Positions 36,501 to 47,483 of a stretch of DNA of 64,000 nucleotides are shown here, in pieces. The notes under the pieces are model-generated. The model worked only from the letters and a program-made list of their open reading frames with translations. It was not told the origin of the DNA and did no database searches. The stretch covers positions 124,001 through 188,000 of the forward strand of contig JAFCMP010000052.1 of assembly GCA_017506865.1 (NCBI GenBank), in the 5' to 3' direction. Positions within the stretch are counted from its first letter, which is position 1, and each line of letters starts with the position of its first letter. Position numbers and translations under genes: made by a program. This stretch comes from Tribonema minus. Its lineage: Eukaryota; Sar; Xanthophyceae; Tribonematales; Tribonemataceae.

Positions 36501-39470
36501 CGGCGCGAAACTCCATGTGCTTTGTAGCATCCGCGCGGATCCAACATCGGCCGTAAACATCAGGTGCAAACATTGTTGCTCAGTTTAGGTGCAAATGCGT
36601 TGTTTGAACATGGTGCACATGTGCATTGGAACACACCAGGCATCGAAGTTTCAGAATGAAGAAGCGGCGCGGCTGCTAATCGCAGAAGGCAACGCGCACA
36701 CCACACAAGCGTTCGCCTGCGTGACCGCGGTGCAGTGCCAAACCATCACTGCAGCCAAAGCACCGTTACCAGTGCAGGTCGTCAGTGTTGCCAAGTGTGC
36801 AGACCATCAGAGGCGCCACGCATCAGTGCTGCCAGTGGCAATATTCCACGCTGATTGTGCATTGGAGCCTGCTGAAGCGACCGTCACTTTCAACGGCGAC
36901 AATGGCTTGTGACGGCCAGCGACAGGCAGATGCGTTCTTCACCGTGCTCGCTCGCAACGCAGACGATGCTTGCCCGCGACGTAGACGACGCGATACACCT
37001 CCTCGCGAAGCTGCCAGCGTCACCCTGCGGCGCACGCATCAGCGCTCAGCGCCGTCACACCTTTGCGCGCCGCCGCCGCCGCCACTGCACCGTCCCAGCC
37101 AGGACTCGATGGCGCTGGAGGCCCTGCAGGCGTACGCGGGCGACACGCTGATACACGTGGGCGAGCTCTTTGGCGACGCCGTCAAGACCACCGGCAACGG
37201 CTGCTGGGGACGGACTACCAGCCAGGAGTTCCAGGAGGTGAGGGAGCGCGCGCATCCTGCGCATTGGGGCCCGAGGCTGCGCTGTCTGGATAAGATGATG
37301 CTGCCGTGTACGATGTACGGTGTGCGCATTCGCGTAAGCGCGCACGCTAACGATCGTTGCGCGCACGTGCTACGTATCCAGCCTGGTGATGATGAAGATC
37401 GCTGCAGTCCCGCAGCGGCGTACATGCGCTTCTGGGCACGCATGCTCATGCTCGCGCACTGCCGCAGAGCACGCCTTTCCTGGCGTCTCACACTGCGCCC
37501 TGCAACCCCCGACCACACGTGTTCTTCATAGCATAGCCCCCTGACTGCGTGGCCGTTGTGTGTGTGTGTCGCTGCAGGCTCTCGCCGAGGGCTGGCACTG
37601 CGTGCTCAAGGCGGAGCTGCCGCGCTGGCCCATCAGCGGCGACTGCATCAGCGTCTGGCGCAGGCACGGCGGCCGCTGCATTCAGTACGGCGGCAGCGAC
37701 GACGGCAGTGACGACAGTGGCAGCGGCGGCGGCAGCGGCGGCGGCAGCGGCAGCAGCGGCGGCGGTCAACATGAGGTACGTCCGCAGTTGCGCGCACGTG
37801 GGCGCTGCTTACTGACTGTGCAGAGTTGTTTGGAGCGAGTAGAGTGGAGTTGCCGGTGCATTCAGTACGGCGGCAGCGACGGCGGCAGCGGCGGCAGCGG
37901 CGGCGGTGGTCAATATGAGGTAGGTACACGCTTGCGCGCACGTGGGCGCTGCAGACGTACCGTGAAGAATTGTTTGAAACGAGGAGAGTGGAGTTGTGTA
38001 GCAGAGGTCACAAGACTGTTGCCGCTGTGGCTACGCACCACGCTGGTTCCCCGACGATAGGGGGTTTTGACAACATGTCTCACATTTGCAGTGCAGCAAG
38101 GTGGCCTTCAGGGCAGGGCATTGCCAGTGAAAGCGTAAAGCTCACCACCGTGCCAGGAATGGACAACCAAGGGACCAAAGCCGACACAAGACTTGCGGCT
38201 AGCGCATGTGTGCTAGAAGAGAAGTGATCATTGAGAACCCAGGAGGCACACCACGTCAGTGCTCAAGAACCCCAACCTCAACATGAGCTGAGCTGTGCGC
38301 TGTCAGCCAGAAAGGCGTTCCGGCACTGCTTTGTGTACTTCATTGCCGCACCTTTGATCAATGCAACCTTCATGCATGTATGCATGCCAGCTGCCCGCAC
38401 CTTTGCGCCATTGGCGTATATGAGTTTGCTTAGGTTTAGCTAACCCTAAGTGCGCTCGCGCCTTGACTCACTTCACGGCAGCACTCAGAGGGTCGTGCGC
38501 GCGGGGCACGTATGCAGAAGACCTCTCTAGCCATTTGCGATGGATAACACTCAGCGCCATGCGTTGATGCGGGGTCGGCTGCGTTGCGGCGCTGTGTGCG
38601 GTCGCGCTGCTTGTGACACGGCAGGAGCGTGGAGTACACGTTGACAAAGTGAATGAAAACAAGTCAAAAGATCGTAGAGCTCTAGGTGACAAGGGATGGT
38701 TAGCCGCAAGTGCCTTCCACCAATAACAGTGGTCGCTGCTGCTGCAGCGATTGGCCAGCAGTCAAACAGTACCACCGTATCCACCAGTCAAAAATACTTC
38801 TGTGTGCAAGCTTTTAACGTTCGAGGCATGGGTGTTCAGTATTGGAAAGGTCTCACGTGTTCGGTAGGCCAGCTCCAGCCGAATATTTCTTGTACACCCA
38901 TTGTTGGTGTTCCTGTTCAGGCAAGCTGAGCTTCATGGTTGTCACTGGTGAAATGTCAGGAGGTCGGCCTGAGAATTGCGGCGTTGCACAACTTCGTCAA
39001 CACAGAACTGGCCAGAATGGCTTTAGCGATGCATCCAACGCATTCCCTCTTGTGAGTAATCATGATCCCACATGACGACTACATGTTCCTATATGTGGTT
39101 GGTTCCGATTTCTCAGGATAATGCTGCGCCAGGCGGATCAGCAACCCCTCGCTCTCCCACAAGCAACGGCGGCCGTAAGCGCAAGCGGCAGGCGGGCAGC
39201 GATGAAGCCACGGCACCAGTGGCGGCGATGGCTGCAGCCGCAGACGCCAGTAGCGGCGCTGGCGGCGCTGGTGCAGACGACAGAAGTGGCAACGAGGGCG
39301 GCGGCAGCGACAGTAATAGCAGTGGCGGCAGCAGTGATGATGACCAGCAGTCATTATCAGATGCCATTGCAGACGGTCCTGAACAGGACTGGTACGCGTG
39401 CATTCCGCCAGAGGAGCGGCTGTGCACTGACACGGCGGTGCCGAGCTTTAAGCACTTGCTGGACCGCTAG
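33554..39470 (+). CDS. SAM-dependent methyltransferase-like protein (start missing)
   Basis: Seven exons join in phase: 33554-33709, 34342-34487, 35156-35303, 36423-36474, 37099-37237, 37578-37775 and 39117-39470 (TAG), about 398 residues. The first listed exon enters in mid-codon, so an upstream coding exon is likely. The in-frame ATG at 33586 is an alternative start. The core reads YAWAIPDERALRIVKHFAPI, then the SAM-binding motif VEVGAGGGYWCKLLADRGVD and VVAYDIAPGAPEG. Later conserved-looking parts are WWTVHEGGPEQL, RALLLCYPDDFE, LQAYAGDTLIHVGEL, LPRWPISGDCISVWRRHG and a C-terminus with IPPEERLCTDTAVPSFKHLL. This fits a eukaryotic family of Rossmann-fold proteins with unknown substrate. Two low-complexity insertions (Lys/Gly/Ala and Gly/Ser/Asp-rich) expand it. 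The substrate cannot be inferred. Confidence 0.78.
34562..34588 (+). repeat. Poly-G run (27)
   Basis: Uninterrupted G run in an intron of the methyltransferase-like gene, on the transcript strand. Confidence 0.95.
35579..35812 (+). repeat. Direct repeat of about 65 bases in an intron
   Basis: GCTGCCCACCAGTGCATCGT to GCGCCCTTAGCCTC (35581-35633) recurs at 35751-35803 with few changes. No exon edge is involved here. Confidence 0.85.
37840..37930 (+). repeat. Copy of the 3' half of methyltransferase-gene exon 6
   Basis: TGCATTCAGTACGGCGGCAG (true copy about 37677) recurs at about 37857, followed by a shortened GGC/AGC repeat, GGTCAA(T/C)ATGAG and a gtaggt donor (true gtacgt). A shared TTGCGCGCACGTGGGCGCTG segment follows each. 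The Gly/Ser repeat inside probably helped the duplication. Confidence 0.9.
38654..38773 (+). repeat. Dispersed ~120-base intronic repeat, copy C
   Basis: GAAAACAAGTCAAAAGATCG, then TAGAGCTCTAGGTGACAAGG, GGTTAGCCGCAA, CTTCCACCAATAACAGTGGT and finally GCAGTCAAACAGTACC. It lies in the last intron of the methyltransferase-like gene, in gene direction. Confidence 0.88.
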
Positions 39471-40002
39471 CTCGTCGCTGGCTGGCTGACGGGCGGACAA
39501 CTCTGTCTTAACGAGCACAGCGACGTGATGCCACAATACGCCTTAGGCCAACTACTCAGTGGATGACGCCCACCTGTTTGTATGCATACCTGCCGGCAAT
39601 GACTTGGCGTAAGAACAGGATGCATTGGCTTGTGCGTATATGTAAATGTGGGTCTCTGAAGCACGCTTGCCAAGGTGTGCTGCATGCAGCGAGCTCACAA
39701 CTTCCACATCATTTGTTATGCCTGTGACCATGTGGTCAGCTCGATGACTGTTCACATATGGTCCGTCGACAGGACGTGGGCTAACTGTTGTTGAACATTC
39801 TAAGTACATTGCCTATTCTTGGGAAAATGTGCTTGCTCCTTGCACTAGGGAGGGAGCTGGTTGGTGAACTTCAACGTGGACTTCAACAGCCACCAAACGT
39901 AAAATTCAACTTTTTTACGCATGGTGTGCCTGTAAGTGGCCGCCTGCCTCAAGCATTTGGCGTGCCTCCCCTACTCTTTTTCACTTACAACGCTGCACGC
40001 TG
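39471..40002. other. Intergenic region before the F-box/RING-CH gene
   Basis: 532 bases between co-directional genes. No gene recognised. Two clustered copies of an (A)ACTTCAAC motif lie at about 39866-39885. Confidence 0.4.
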
Positions 40003-43000
40003 ATGGCAGACACCAGCTGCAGTGGCCCCCACACCATTGACGTCCTCGTTAGCTCCGATGATCGCCTTGGGAGCTGCGATGCTTTCTCTGGCTTGCCTCA
40101 CGAGGTGCTCTTTGCCATCGAGTTACGGCTTCCAGTACACGACATCGTTACGCTGGGGCAGATCAGTCGCTTCTGGACCGCAAGACTCAATCAGGTAAGA
40201 AGTGCATGATCTGTTGGATCCCATGAAGGCATTGCCCTCACCTTGGGAGCTCGCGCTGCTGTGTGCATGCGCAAAGTCACAGATTTGTTCTGTATGCTGT
40301 CTGTATAATTCATTGCATCTGATTCCCCTGACATGCTCTGCGGTCTGTGTGTCGCTTGCTGTGCGCTTGTGCAGCTGCACTGGAGAAGCATTTTCATAGC
40401 GCGCTGGGGCCAGCAGTACAGGGAGGAGGGGGAGGAGAGAGGAGATGCCTCGCTGTCTTTCTGCAATGCGCGCATAGGCCAAAGGTGCGCGTGCAACAAC
40501 GGACTGCTACTTGTGCATCGTCTCGGACGCTGGTGTTGTGAGAGGCGGTTCACACGCGCACAAAGGGGAAGCGCAGCCTGCCGCCTTTCAAGTTGTTGGC
40601 GTACATGAGTCATTTGCTGCATGAAACTCCTGCAGCTTGTGCCTGGGTGTACGCAAAGACAACTTCTGCAATAGTTCGTGACTGGCCGGCAGTGTCCTGG
40701 GCAAGGCACCTGCTGCATGTGCATGTAGTCCTTGTGACTGCCATAAAACGCCTGCACTCACATTAGCATGGCACAGGCCCCTTGATCGTGCGCATCGAGA
40801 GTACACACAGCACCGATCACGGGAGCAACGAGCGCAAGCGATGCTGCTGCGCGTTGGGTCTCGCTCCAGACGTGCGCCCTCCTTCTGGTGCCGCCAGCAG
40901 TCACCAGGCACATCACGCGCCACCGCATGCCACCGTGCGTCCTGCCGCTCCACGCCTCCGCCCTTGACCACCTTACACTTTCTGGAAATCGGCCCTCTTC
41001 TTACCTACCCATGCAGCATCTGGGGCCTCGCAGGCAGCGGCACGCGCACGCTCGCGCCGTGGCGCTCGTTCTGGCGCACCATCGAAAACGGCTTCATAGG
41101 CCACGACGCGCCCGCGGCGGCGGCGGACGACATGGCGGTGGCGGCGTCGTACGCGCGCGCCTACGCGCAGCAGCAGCGCGCGCGCGACCGCACGCCGCAG
41201 CGCAGCGGCGCGCGGGGGCAGGGGGATGGCAGCGCGAGCCAGAGGTGCGCCGCTGCTGCTGCTGCTGCTGCCGCTGCTGCTGCTGCTGCTGATGGTGGTG
41301 GTGAAGCTGCTACGCCTTCGATTGCCACTGCTGTTTCGCACGAGTTGACTTCTTGATGTGACCTGCGCGAGAGGGCTCTGTGAGAGTGGGGGCGTGCAGG
41401 GCCTTCTGGGATCATGCGGTTGCAGCCGTGTGTCGAATGCAGCGCGCTCACAATTGCGCCGCAGCATCGCACCGCGGGGGGTGCCCGGCGGGGGGTTGGT
41501 GTCTTGCGGCCACCGCGGCCAGAGGGTGCACGCCACTCTGTCGCTGGCGCGAATGCGACGCAGGGGGGGAGGGGGGGGCTCTCTGCTGGTCTACATTGAA
41601 GAATGAGCGCGCCCGTATGAGGGTACTTTGTCGTCACGGGGAGCAGACAACATGCAGGCGGAGATGCTAGAGCCCACATCTTACCAAAGGCGTGAGTGTC
41701 GCAGTGGAGAGCACCATACCCCGGTGGCTCCGCTGCGCGCTGCGCAACTCCGGCGCATGGCCGCAGCGCCCATCGCCGCCGGCCCGTGCGCACGCCACGT
41801 GCAGCGTATGAGCTGCTCGCGCGAGCCGCACCCCCCCCCCCCCCCGCCGCTCAAGCACTGCATGAACGCCATTTGCCGCATGCACTGTCGCTCAACCGCT
41901 GCCCCCCCCCCCCCTTGTTGATCACTGCTGGAACCCCCCGCAGGCTCGGTCAGTGGCTCATCGGCGCCTTCAGCCTGCTGCAGCCGCCCGTGCCGTCGTC
42001 GCAGGCGGGCCTGAAGCGCGCGTGCAACAGGCCGTACCGGCTGCTGCGGTGGCAGGGGGGCGCCGCGGGGATGGAGGCCCGGTCCCCAGGTGAATTGGTC
42101 ACGCATACATAGGGTATACTTCAAAGAAGTTATGTATGTCTTGCAACGTAGAGAGCTGTTGCTCACTACCCTGCTGCTCGACATCGGCAGAGGTAGACAT
42201 CAAGGTGACCAAAGCAACGGAAGACCGATGTCATTCGTGTGCGAGTAGAAGTGAATGCATTGTAGTCTGTGTACCGGCAAGTGCAACTGTCGTAACCGTC
42301 AAGCGTGCAAACGGCATGAGCATGCGATTGCCACATGCTCCAACAGTATGATATGGTTTCTGAACACATGTGCGGTCTGAAGTTGCGGTTACTGGAGTGA
42401 GTTGCGTCATAGCGGCAGAGGTGTGGCCGGCTGCGTACGGTGATGGAATGTAGCAACCTTTTTGGTCTGCGCTATGATTGGTCCGTCAGCGAGCTGCAGC
42501 ATCCGCTGCCAGTGCCAACATGCGTCATGACACATCTCCTGTAGCGAGTGCTCAGCTTCCAGTTTCACAGGAATGAGCTTTCTTTGCCCGTTGTTGATGC
42601 GTCTATACACAATGGGTTCTAGCATCATCAAGTCATCTAATGCAGTACTGCAGCTATGTATGTGCGCTTTCACAACGTGCGCTTTCCTAACAATACGTAC
42701 GGCATCACAAGCCTCTACATACGCCCCGGAAGCCTGTGTCGCATGCCCTAGGGTTAGGGTTAAGGTTAGGACCTTGGTGCCCGACGACCCTCCCGCCATC
42801 ACCTACATGCCTCTATATGAAAGCATGACCGTGTTTCTCAGACCAACACGCAGTGCAGCAGCTGTTAATCTGTCACATCTGTGACTGTCAACCGCTGCTG
42901 CTGGGCACACTCTGCGCTACGCCGTCCACAGGCGGCGGCGGCAACGACGGCGAGGGCGAGAGCCTGCTAGGCGTGGCGCCCCCCTGGCGGCTGGCTTGCA

Positions 43001-44281
43001 TACTGAGGGAGGGGCAGGGGGCGGATGTTCTCAGGTGAGTCATCGCGCATCGCACACATTTTTGCCATCGCCGCGTGCGCGCGTCTGTTCGCAACACGCA
43101 CGCGCAGGCGCCCGCGTGTGGCATACCAGTAGATGGCGGTGGTCACTCCGCTGTGACCTCTAAGTCACACCACCTCTGCCATTTCACAAGAGACCCGGTG
43201 TTGCGCGCTGTGGCAGACAGCGACAAATTGTGTGGCAGACAGCGACAAATTGAAACGCGCCGTCGTGCCGTCGCTCAACCATCCGCGCTGGTCGCCCCGC
43301 CGCCGTCGCCGCCCGACCCCGCAGGTGCCGCATCTGCAACGAGGTCGACGTGCTGACGAGCGAGATGCGCGACTGGGAGGCGCTACCCACGCAATCGCCG
43401 TCGTGGGTCGCGCCGTGCCTCTGCAGCAGCGTCACGCACCGCGCGTGCCTCGAGGAGCGCGCCAGGACCGCCACGGGCGCGCCCGCGGCCGCCACCGCCG
43501 CCGCTGCCGCCGCAGCCGCCGCGCCGGCAGCAGCGACAGCCGCCGGTGAGCAGCGTCCGAAAGGACTTGCGATCGCTGCGCGTGGCTGCTGGTGTTCACG
43601 CGGTGCGTGTGTGTGTCGCGGCATGGCGGGGAGGGCGGCGGCGCGCAGCGGCGGGCGCGCCGTCATGCAGCTGGTGTGGCAGTGCTCAGCGCTCGAGGGT
43701 CGAGGGTGGGGGATCTTGGGTTGTGGCAGCCCGCAGCGCCGCAGCTCCATGGCACGTGTTGTGGGCGCACGCTTTGTGTTGTGGCGTACAAGCATGGTGT
43801 GCCCCGCATGCAGCGGCATCCGGTTCAGGCGCCGCCCGCCGTCACACACGCTTGTCTGCAATGCATCCATGCAGGTGCCGCTCCCCAGCAACAACCTGTT
43901 TGGGGCGCGCACTGCCAATTGTGTGTGACATCATGCCGCATGCGACGCCAGGGCATCAATTGACCGATGCCACCCCACCGCTGCCACCTGCCCCTCCGCT
44001 CGCGCAGCGGGAGCGCCGCGCGTGGAGCGGCGCCGCGGGTGCGATGCGTGCATGCGGTTCGTGCGCAGATTCGCCTGCTGGAGACAAGGCCGCGGCGGCG
44101 GTGAGTACATGCGTACATCACGCATGAGAGTGTGGCTGAACGCAGCCTCGCGTTACTGCGGTAGAGTCGCCGCGCTGCGTGGCGTGCGTCATCGACGTGC
44201 GTTCGAGATGAGCAACAAGCAAGCCGCTTTGCTTCCGCACAATGCGCGTCCACGCGGCATCTGACATGACTGCGCCAGCGC

Positions 44282-44325
<44 letters not shown>

Positions 44326-47300
44326 CCACGCAGCCCCCTTTGTTAAAACAACACACACGCTCGCTCTCTCTCTCGCCGCAGCGGCCAGCGCGCGCGACTG
44401 GATCTCTTTCGATGACGCGCGCGCCGCGGGCCGTGCGGGCGCCGCGCAGGGCGGCACTGCGTCGGCGTGGGGCACTGCCGCCGCCGCTGCCGCCGCTGCT
44501 GCGGGCGGCGGCTGCGACGGCGCGCACGCGATGACCTGCACGCGCTGCGCGTACCAGTACCGCCTCGGGTGGCGGCTGCCGCGGTCGCTGCGGGAGCTGG
44601 CACGCGTCACGGTGAGCGCTGAGCGCTGCTGCTGCCGCTGCTGCTGCTGCTGCTGCTGCTTGCTGCTGCTGCTGCTGTCCAGCCCACCCTTGTGAGCTGG
44701 TCGCCGCCCCTGGGTCTGTTACTTTGTACACGCAGCGGCGTGTGGCCACCACGCAGCATATATGCGCACGCGCTGCGCGTAACAGAGCTGTCTGCGGCAG
44801 CTGCTGCCGCACTTGGTGGGGGAGCTGGCGCCTCATCCCCCCCTTGCAGCCCCTGACTCCCCCCATATGCAGGAAGACGCATACATGACACGCGCATCGC
44901 ACTATCAGCGACGTTGCGCGCCTCAACCCCCTGCTGAGCACCTGATGACCCCCCACCCCACCCCCCCGTTCCCCTCCGCCCCACAGATGGAGGACCGAGT
45001 CGCGTGGAAACGCGCGCTCAGCAGCATCGGGTACTGGGGCCTGCTGGTGAGCCTGGTGCACACGCTGGAGGTGCGGTTCGGCGGCGTGGACGCTGCGGAG
45101 GCAGCAGCGCTCGGCGGTCTGGCGTGGCCGGAGCCGGGCGGGTGGTGGCTGGCGTGGTGGCTGTTTCAGCAGGTGAGACGGCGGTGCCGGCCGCTGCTGC
45201 CATGGTACTGTTTATTGCGCTTTGCAGTTGAGGTTTGAGTGAGTGAGCCATGATGACGGCCCGTTCTTGGCGTGAGCGCATGCGCGCCACAAGGTCTGCT
45301 GGCGCATGTACACGTGGTCAGTGGGTCGCGTGCATGCAGAGTGGGCGATTGCGGGCTCGACTGGGGCCAGGGTTATTGGTAGTTGGCCGAACGACGGCCG
45401 CTTTCCAGGGGGGGACACCGCGCGGCTGCGGATGAGGCACGCGTGTGGTTCATGTTCTAGCCAAATGGTAATTGGCCAAAGCGGCAGCAAATGTTCTGAC
45501 AGCACGCGGCGCGCCGCGACAACAGGGCGGTGCAGCAGTTGTTGTTGCGAACATGCACGACGCGTGCGCGGCCGAGCATACGGTGCCACCGGCTTCTCTC
45601 TGCTGCGCGAACTCTCGCGCTCGTCGTGTACACCGCTCAAAGCACATGCGGTGCACTCACATACCTGCACACATCCACACTCACGCCGCAAGCGCAACCG
45701 CAGCTCTCTTGCGCACAGCTCTCGGGCCCCCGTTGCCCGCGCCGCGCGCGCGCCGCAGCACAGCACTGAGCACTGCTGCACCTCGCCCCCTTTCCCGCGC
45801 GCGCGTGCGCAGGTCCATGCAGCACACTCACGTACTCGCGCACGCTCACACTCGCGGCGCGAGCGCCACCGCAGCTTACCTCGCGCACGGCTCTTGGGCC
45901 CTGTCGTGGGCACCACAGCACTGAGCACTGCCGCACCTTCCCCCCCTCCCACGCGTCGCGCATCGCAGGTGGTGCTGCTGCAGATCTTCTTCTCGCCGCG
46001 CTTCGTGCACGTCGTGAGCTGCCTGTGGCGCGGCCCCATCTTCGCCTTCTACTGCAAGCTGTACCTGTACTTTGTGGGCGCGTGCTGGGCGTTCCCCGCG
46101 ACGTGGTCGCCCGCGCTCACGCGCCTCGCGCCGGCGCTGCTGCCGCGCGCGAGCCGCGGCGGCGGCGACGGCAGCGTGGCGCCGCTGCAGCGTGAGTGAC
46201 TCCACATTGTCGTGTGAAGTTTGATAGGTGCACTGCGGGTTGAGCGCTGCTGCCGCGCGCGAGCTGCGGCGGCGGCGGCGGTGCCGTGCCGCTGCAGCGT
46301 GAGTGACTGTTTCTTGTCGTGCAAAGTTGATGCTGCTGGTGGGTGCACTGCCTGACAGGCCCTGAGATCGAATGTGACCGCATAGGCACAACGCCTGACA
46401 GGCCCTACTAATGGGACTGCGGGTTGAGCGCTGCTGTCACTCGCGAGCCGCGGCGGCAACGCGTCGCTGCAGCGTGAATGTCTCCCTGCTGTCATGTGAA
46501 GTGGATGCTGCTGCTACTTACTTTGCTGACTGACTGAGTTCGATCAAGGTGTGAATGCAGGTTGAGCGCTGCTGTCCTTCGCGAGCCCCGAAGCGGCGCC
46601 GGTTCAGTGAGGGACTCTCCATCGTGTGAAGTTGACACTCCTTCTTTCACGTTGAATTTCATGACCTGACAGCGCTTCAGCAAGTGTGAATTCAGCATGC
46701 TCTGACAGCGCGGTAATCATCTGAACAGGCAAGGCGTTGCACCATTCAACGATGCCCACCAAAGCAATATCTGACAGTTGCTGTCCGCAAAGGCCAGAAT
46801 GGACCTGCAAGAAAGCAACTCGGCGGCAGGGCGCCTGCACGGAGTCGCGTCCACATGCTGACGCTGACCAATGCTCTTTTTGGCAGCTCGCACACGCTGC
46901 CATGGTGATTCTCTGCAGGTGGTACGAACCTACGTAGAAGCAGCTTTCATCCCGCCAAGTAGTTTTCACCCAGCCAAGTACTGCAGTGTTCACTGCTGTC
47001 CATATGCAGCCGAGTGTTTCTTTACGCAGCCAAGTACTTTCCACTACTCTGGACTTATTCAAACGTGTCCCATGGTCGGTGATGCTCCGCAGGCGAAGCG
47101 AGCCTGCCGCTGTGGCTAGTCGCGCTGGGCTGGCTCAACGCGCTGGCGTACCTGCCTGATTATATGAAAACGAGTCAAAAGATCGTAGAGCTCTAGGTGA
47201 CAAGGTGTGGTTAGCCGTCAAAACATGTAGCACCTCTCATAGTCTTCACTACTCTGAACTCACTCAGACATGTCCTCACGATTTGTGATGCTCCTCCGCA

Positions 47301-47483
47301 GGCGAAGCGAGCCTGCCGCTGTGGCTGGTGGCACTGGGCTGGCTCAACGCGCTCGCGTACCTGGGCGTCTCCAGCGTCGTCATCTTCCTCTTCTGGAAGA
47401 CCAACTACCGCCTGCGCACCGTCGCGGACCGGCGCCAGAGCACGGGCCGCCTGCACCCCATCCTGCACCTGCACAGCTCGTGA
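40003..47483 (+). CDS. F-box / RING-CH (MARCH-like) membrane E3 ligase, fused gene model
   Basis: Ten exons join in phase: 40003-40194, 40375-40484, 41017-41244, 41944-42089, 42932-43034, 43325-43545, 44382-44611, 44987-45172, 45969-46191 and 47302-47483 (TGA), 606 residues. Residues ~28-75 read as an F-box (GLPHEVLFAIELRLPVHDIV, LGQISRFWTARLNQLHWRSI). A RING-CH domain starts at ~261: CRIC, then PCLCSSVTHRACLEE, then, after an 85-residue Ala-rich insert, CTRCAYQYRLGWRL. C-terminal hydrophobic helices follow (YWGLLVSLVHTLEV; WWLAWWLFQQVVLLQIFF; IFAFYCKLYLYFVGACWAF; LVALGWLNALAYLGVSSVVI). RING-CH membrane proteins are ubiquitin ligases; F-boxes recruit SKP1. An alternative exon 2/3 join (donor at 40538, acceptor 41033) is also in phase. 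The F-box part could be a separate gene, but no stop or new start separates them. Confidence 0.72.
41250..41300 (+). repeat. GCT trinucleotide run after exon 3 donor
   Basis: GCTGCT repeats begin directly after the donor of exon 3 and turn into GGTGGTGG. A similar GCT run follows the exon 7 donor at about 44628-44682. Confidence 0.9.
44283..44322 (+). repeat. Poly-C run (40)
   Basis: Forty uninterrupted C bases about 60 bases before the exon 7 acceptor, in an intron of the F-box/RING-CH gene. It is long enough to raise doubt about its exact length in the assembly. Confidence 0.95.
44758..44840 (+). repeat. Decayed copy of RING-CH gene exon 7 donor edge
   Basis: GCACGCGCTGCGCGTAACAG, then GGGGGAGCTGGCGCCTCA, tracks the end of exon 7 (GCACGCGCTGCGCGTACCAG to GCGGGAGCTGGCACGCGTCA, 44537-44609). 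The frame is no longer open. Confidence 0.75.
46130..46625 (+). repeat. Four tandem copies of the RING-CH gene exon 9 donor edge
   Basis: The unit starts near GAGCGCTGCTGCCGCGCGCG, passes CGGCGGCGGC and CCGCTGCAGCgtgagtgac, then runs through GTCGTGTGAAGTT-like intron to the next GTTGAGCGCTGCTG. Copies end near 46198 (true exon), 46305, 46480 and 46610, with increasing decay. The 46305 copy keeps the exact gtgagtgac donor. Confidence 0.92.
47034..47163 (+). repeat. Upstream copy of the RING-CH gene exon 10 acceptor edge
   Basis: GGTGATGCTCCGCAGGCGAA, then GCCTGCCGCTGTGGCT and GCTGGCTCAACGCGCTGGCG (47080-47150), duplicates the true acceptor and first ~75 bases of exon 10 (from 47290). The flanking TCCACTACTCTGGACTTATT (true side TTCACTACTCTGAACTCACT) is duplicated too. 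The copy stops at GTACCTG and dispersed repeat copy D follows. Confidence 0.92.
47166..47224 (+). repeat. Dispersed intronic repeat, truncated copy D
   Basis: GAAAACGAGTCAAAAGATCG, TAGAGCTCTAGGTGACAAGG, TGTGGTTAGCCGTCAAAA. Only the first half of the unit is present, between the two copies of the exon 10 acceptor edge. Confidence 0.85.

Noticed and set aside
43825-45061. Long minus-strand open frames over the RING-CH exons
   Set aside because: They are antisense shadows of GC-rich exons and of the poly-C run. Their Ala/Arg/Gly composition is typical of such shadows.
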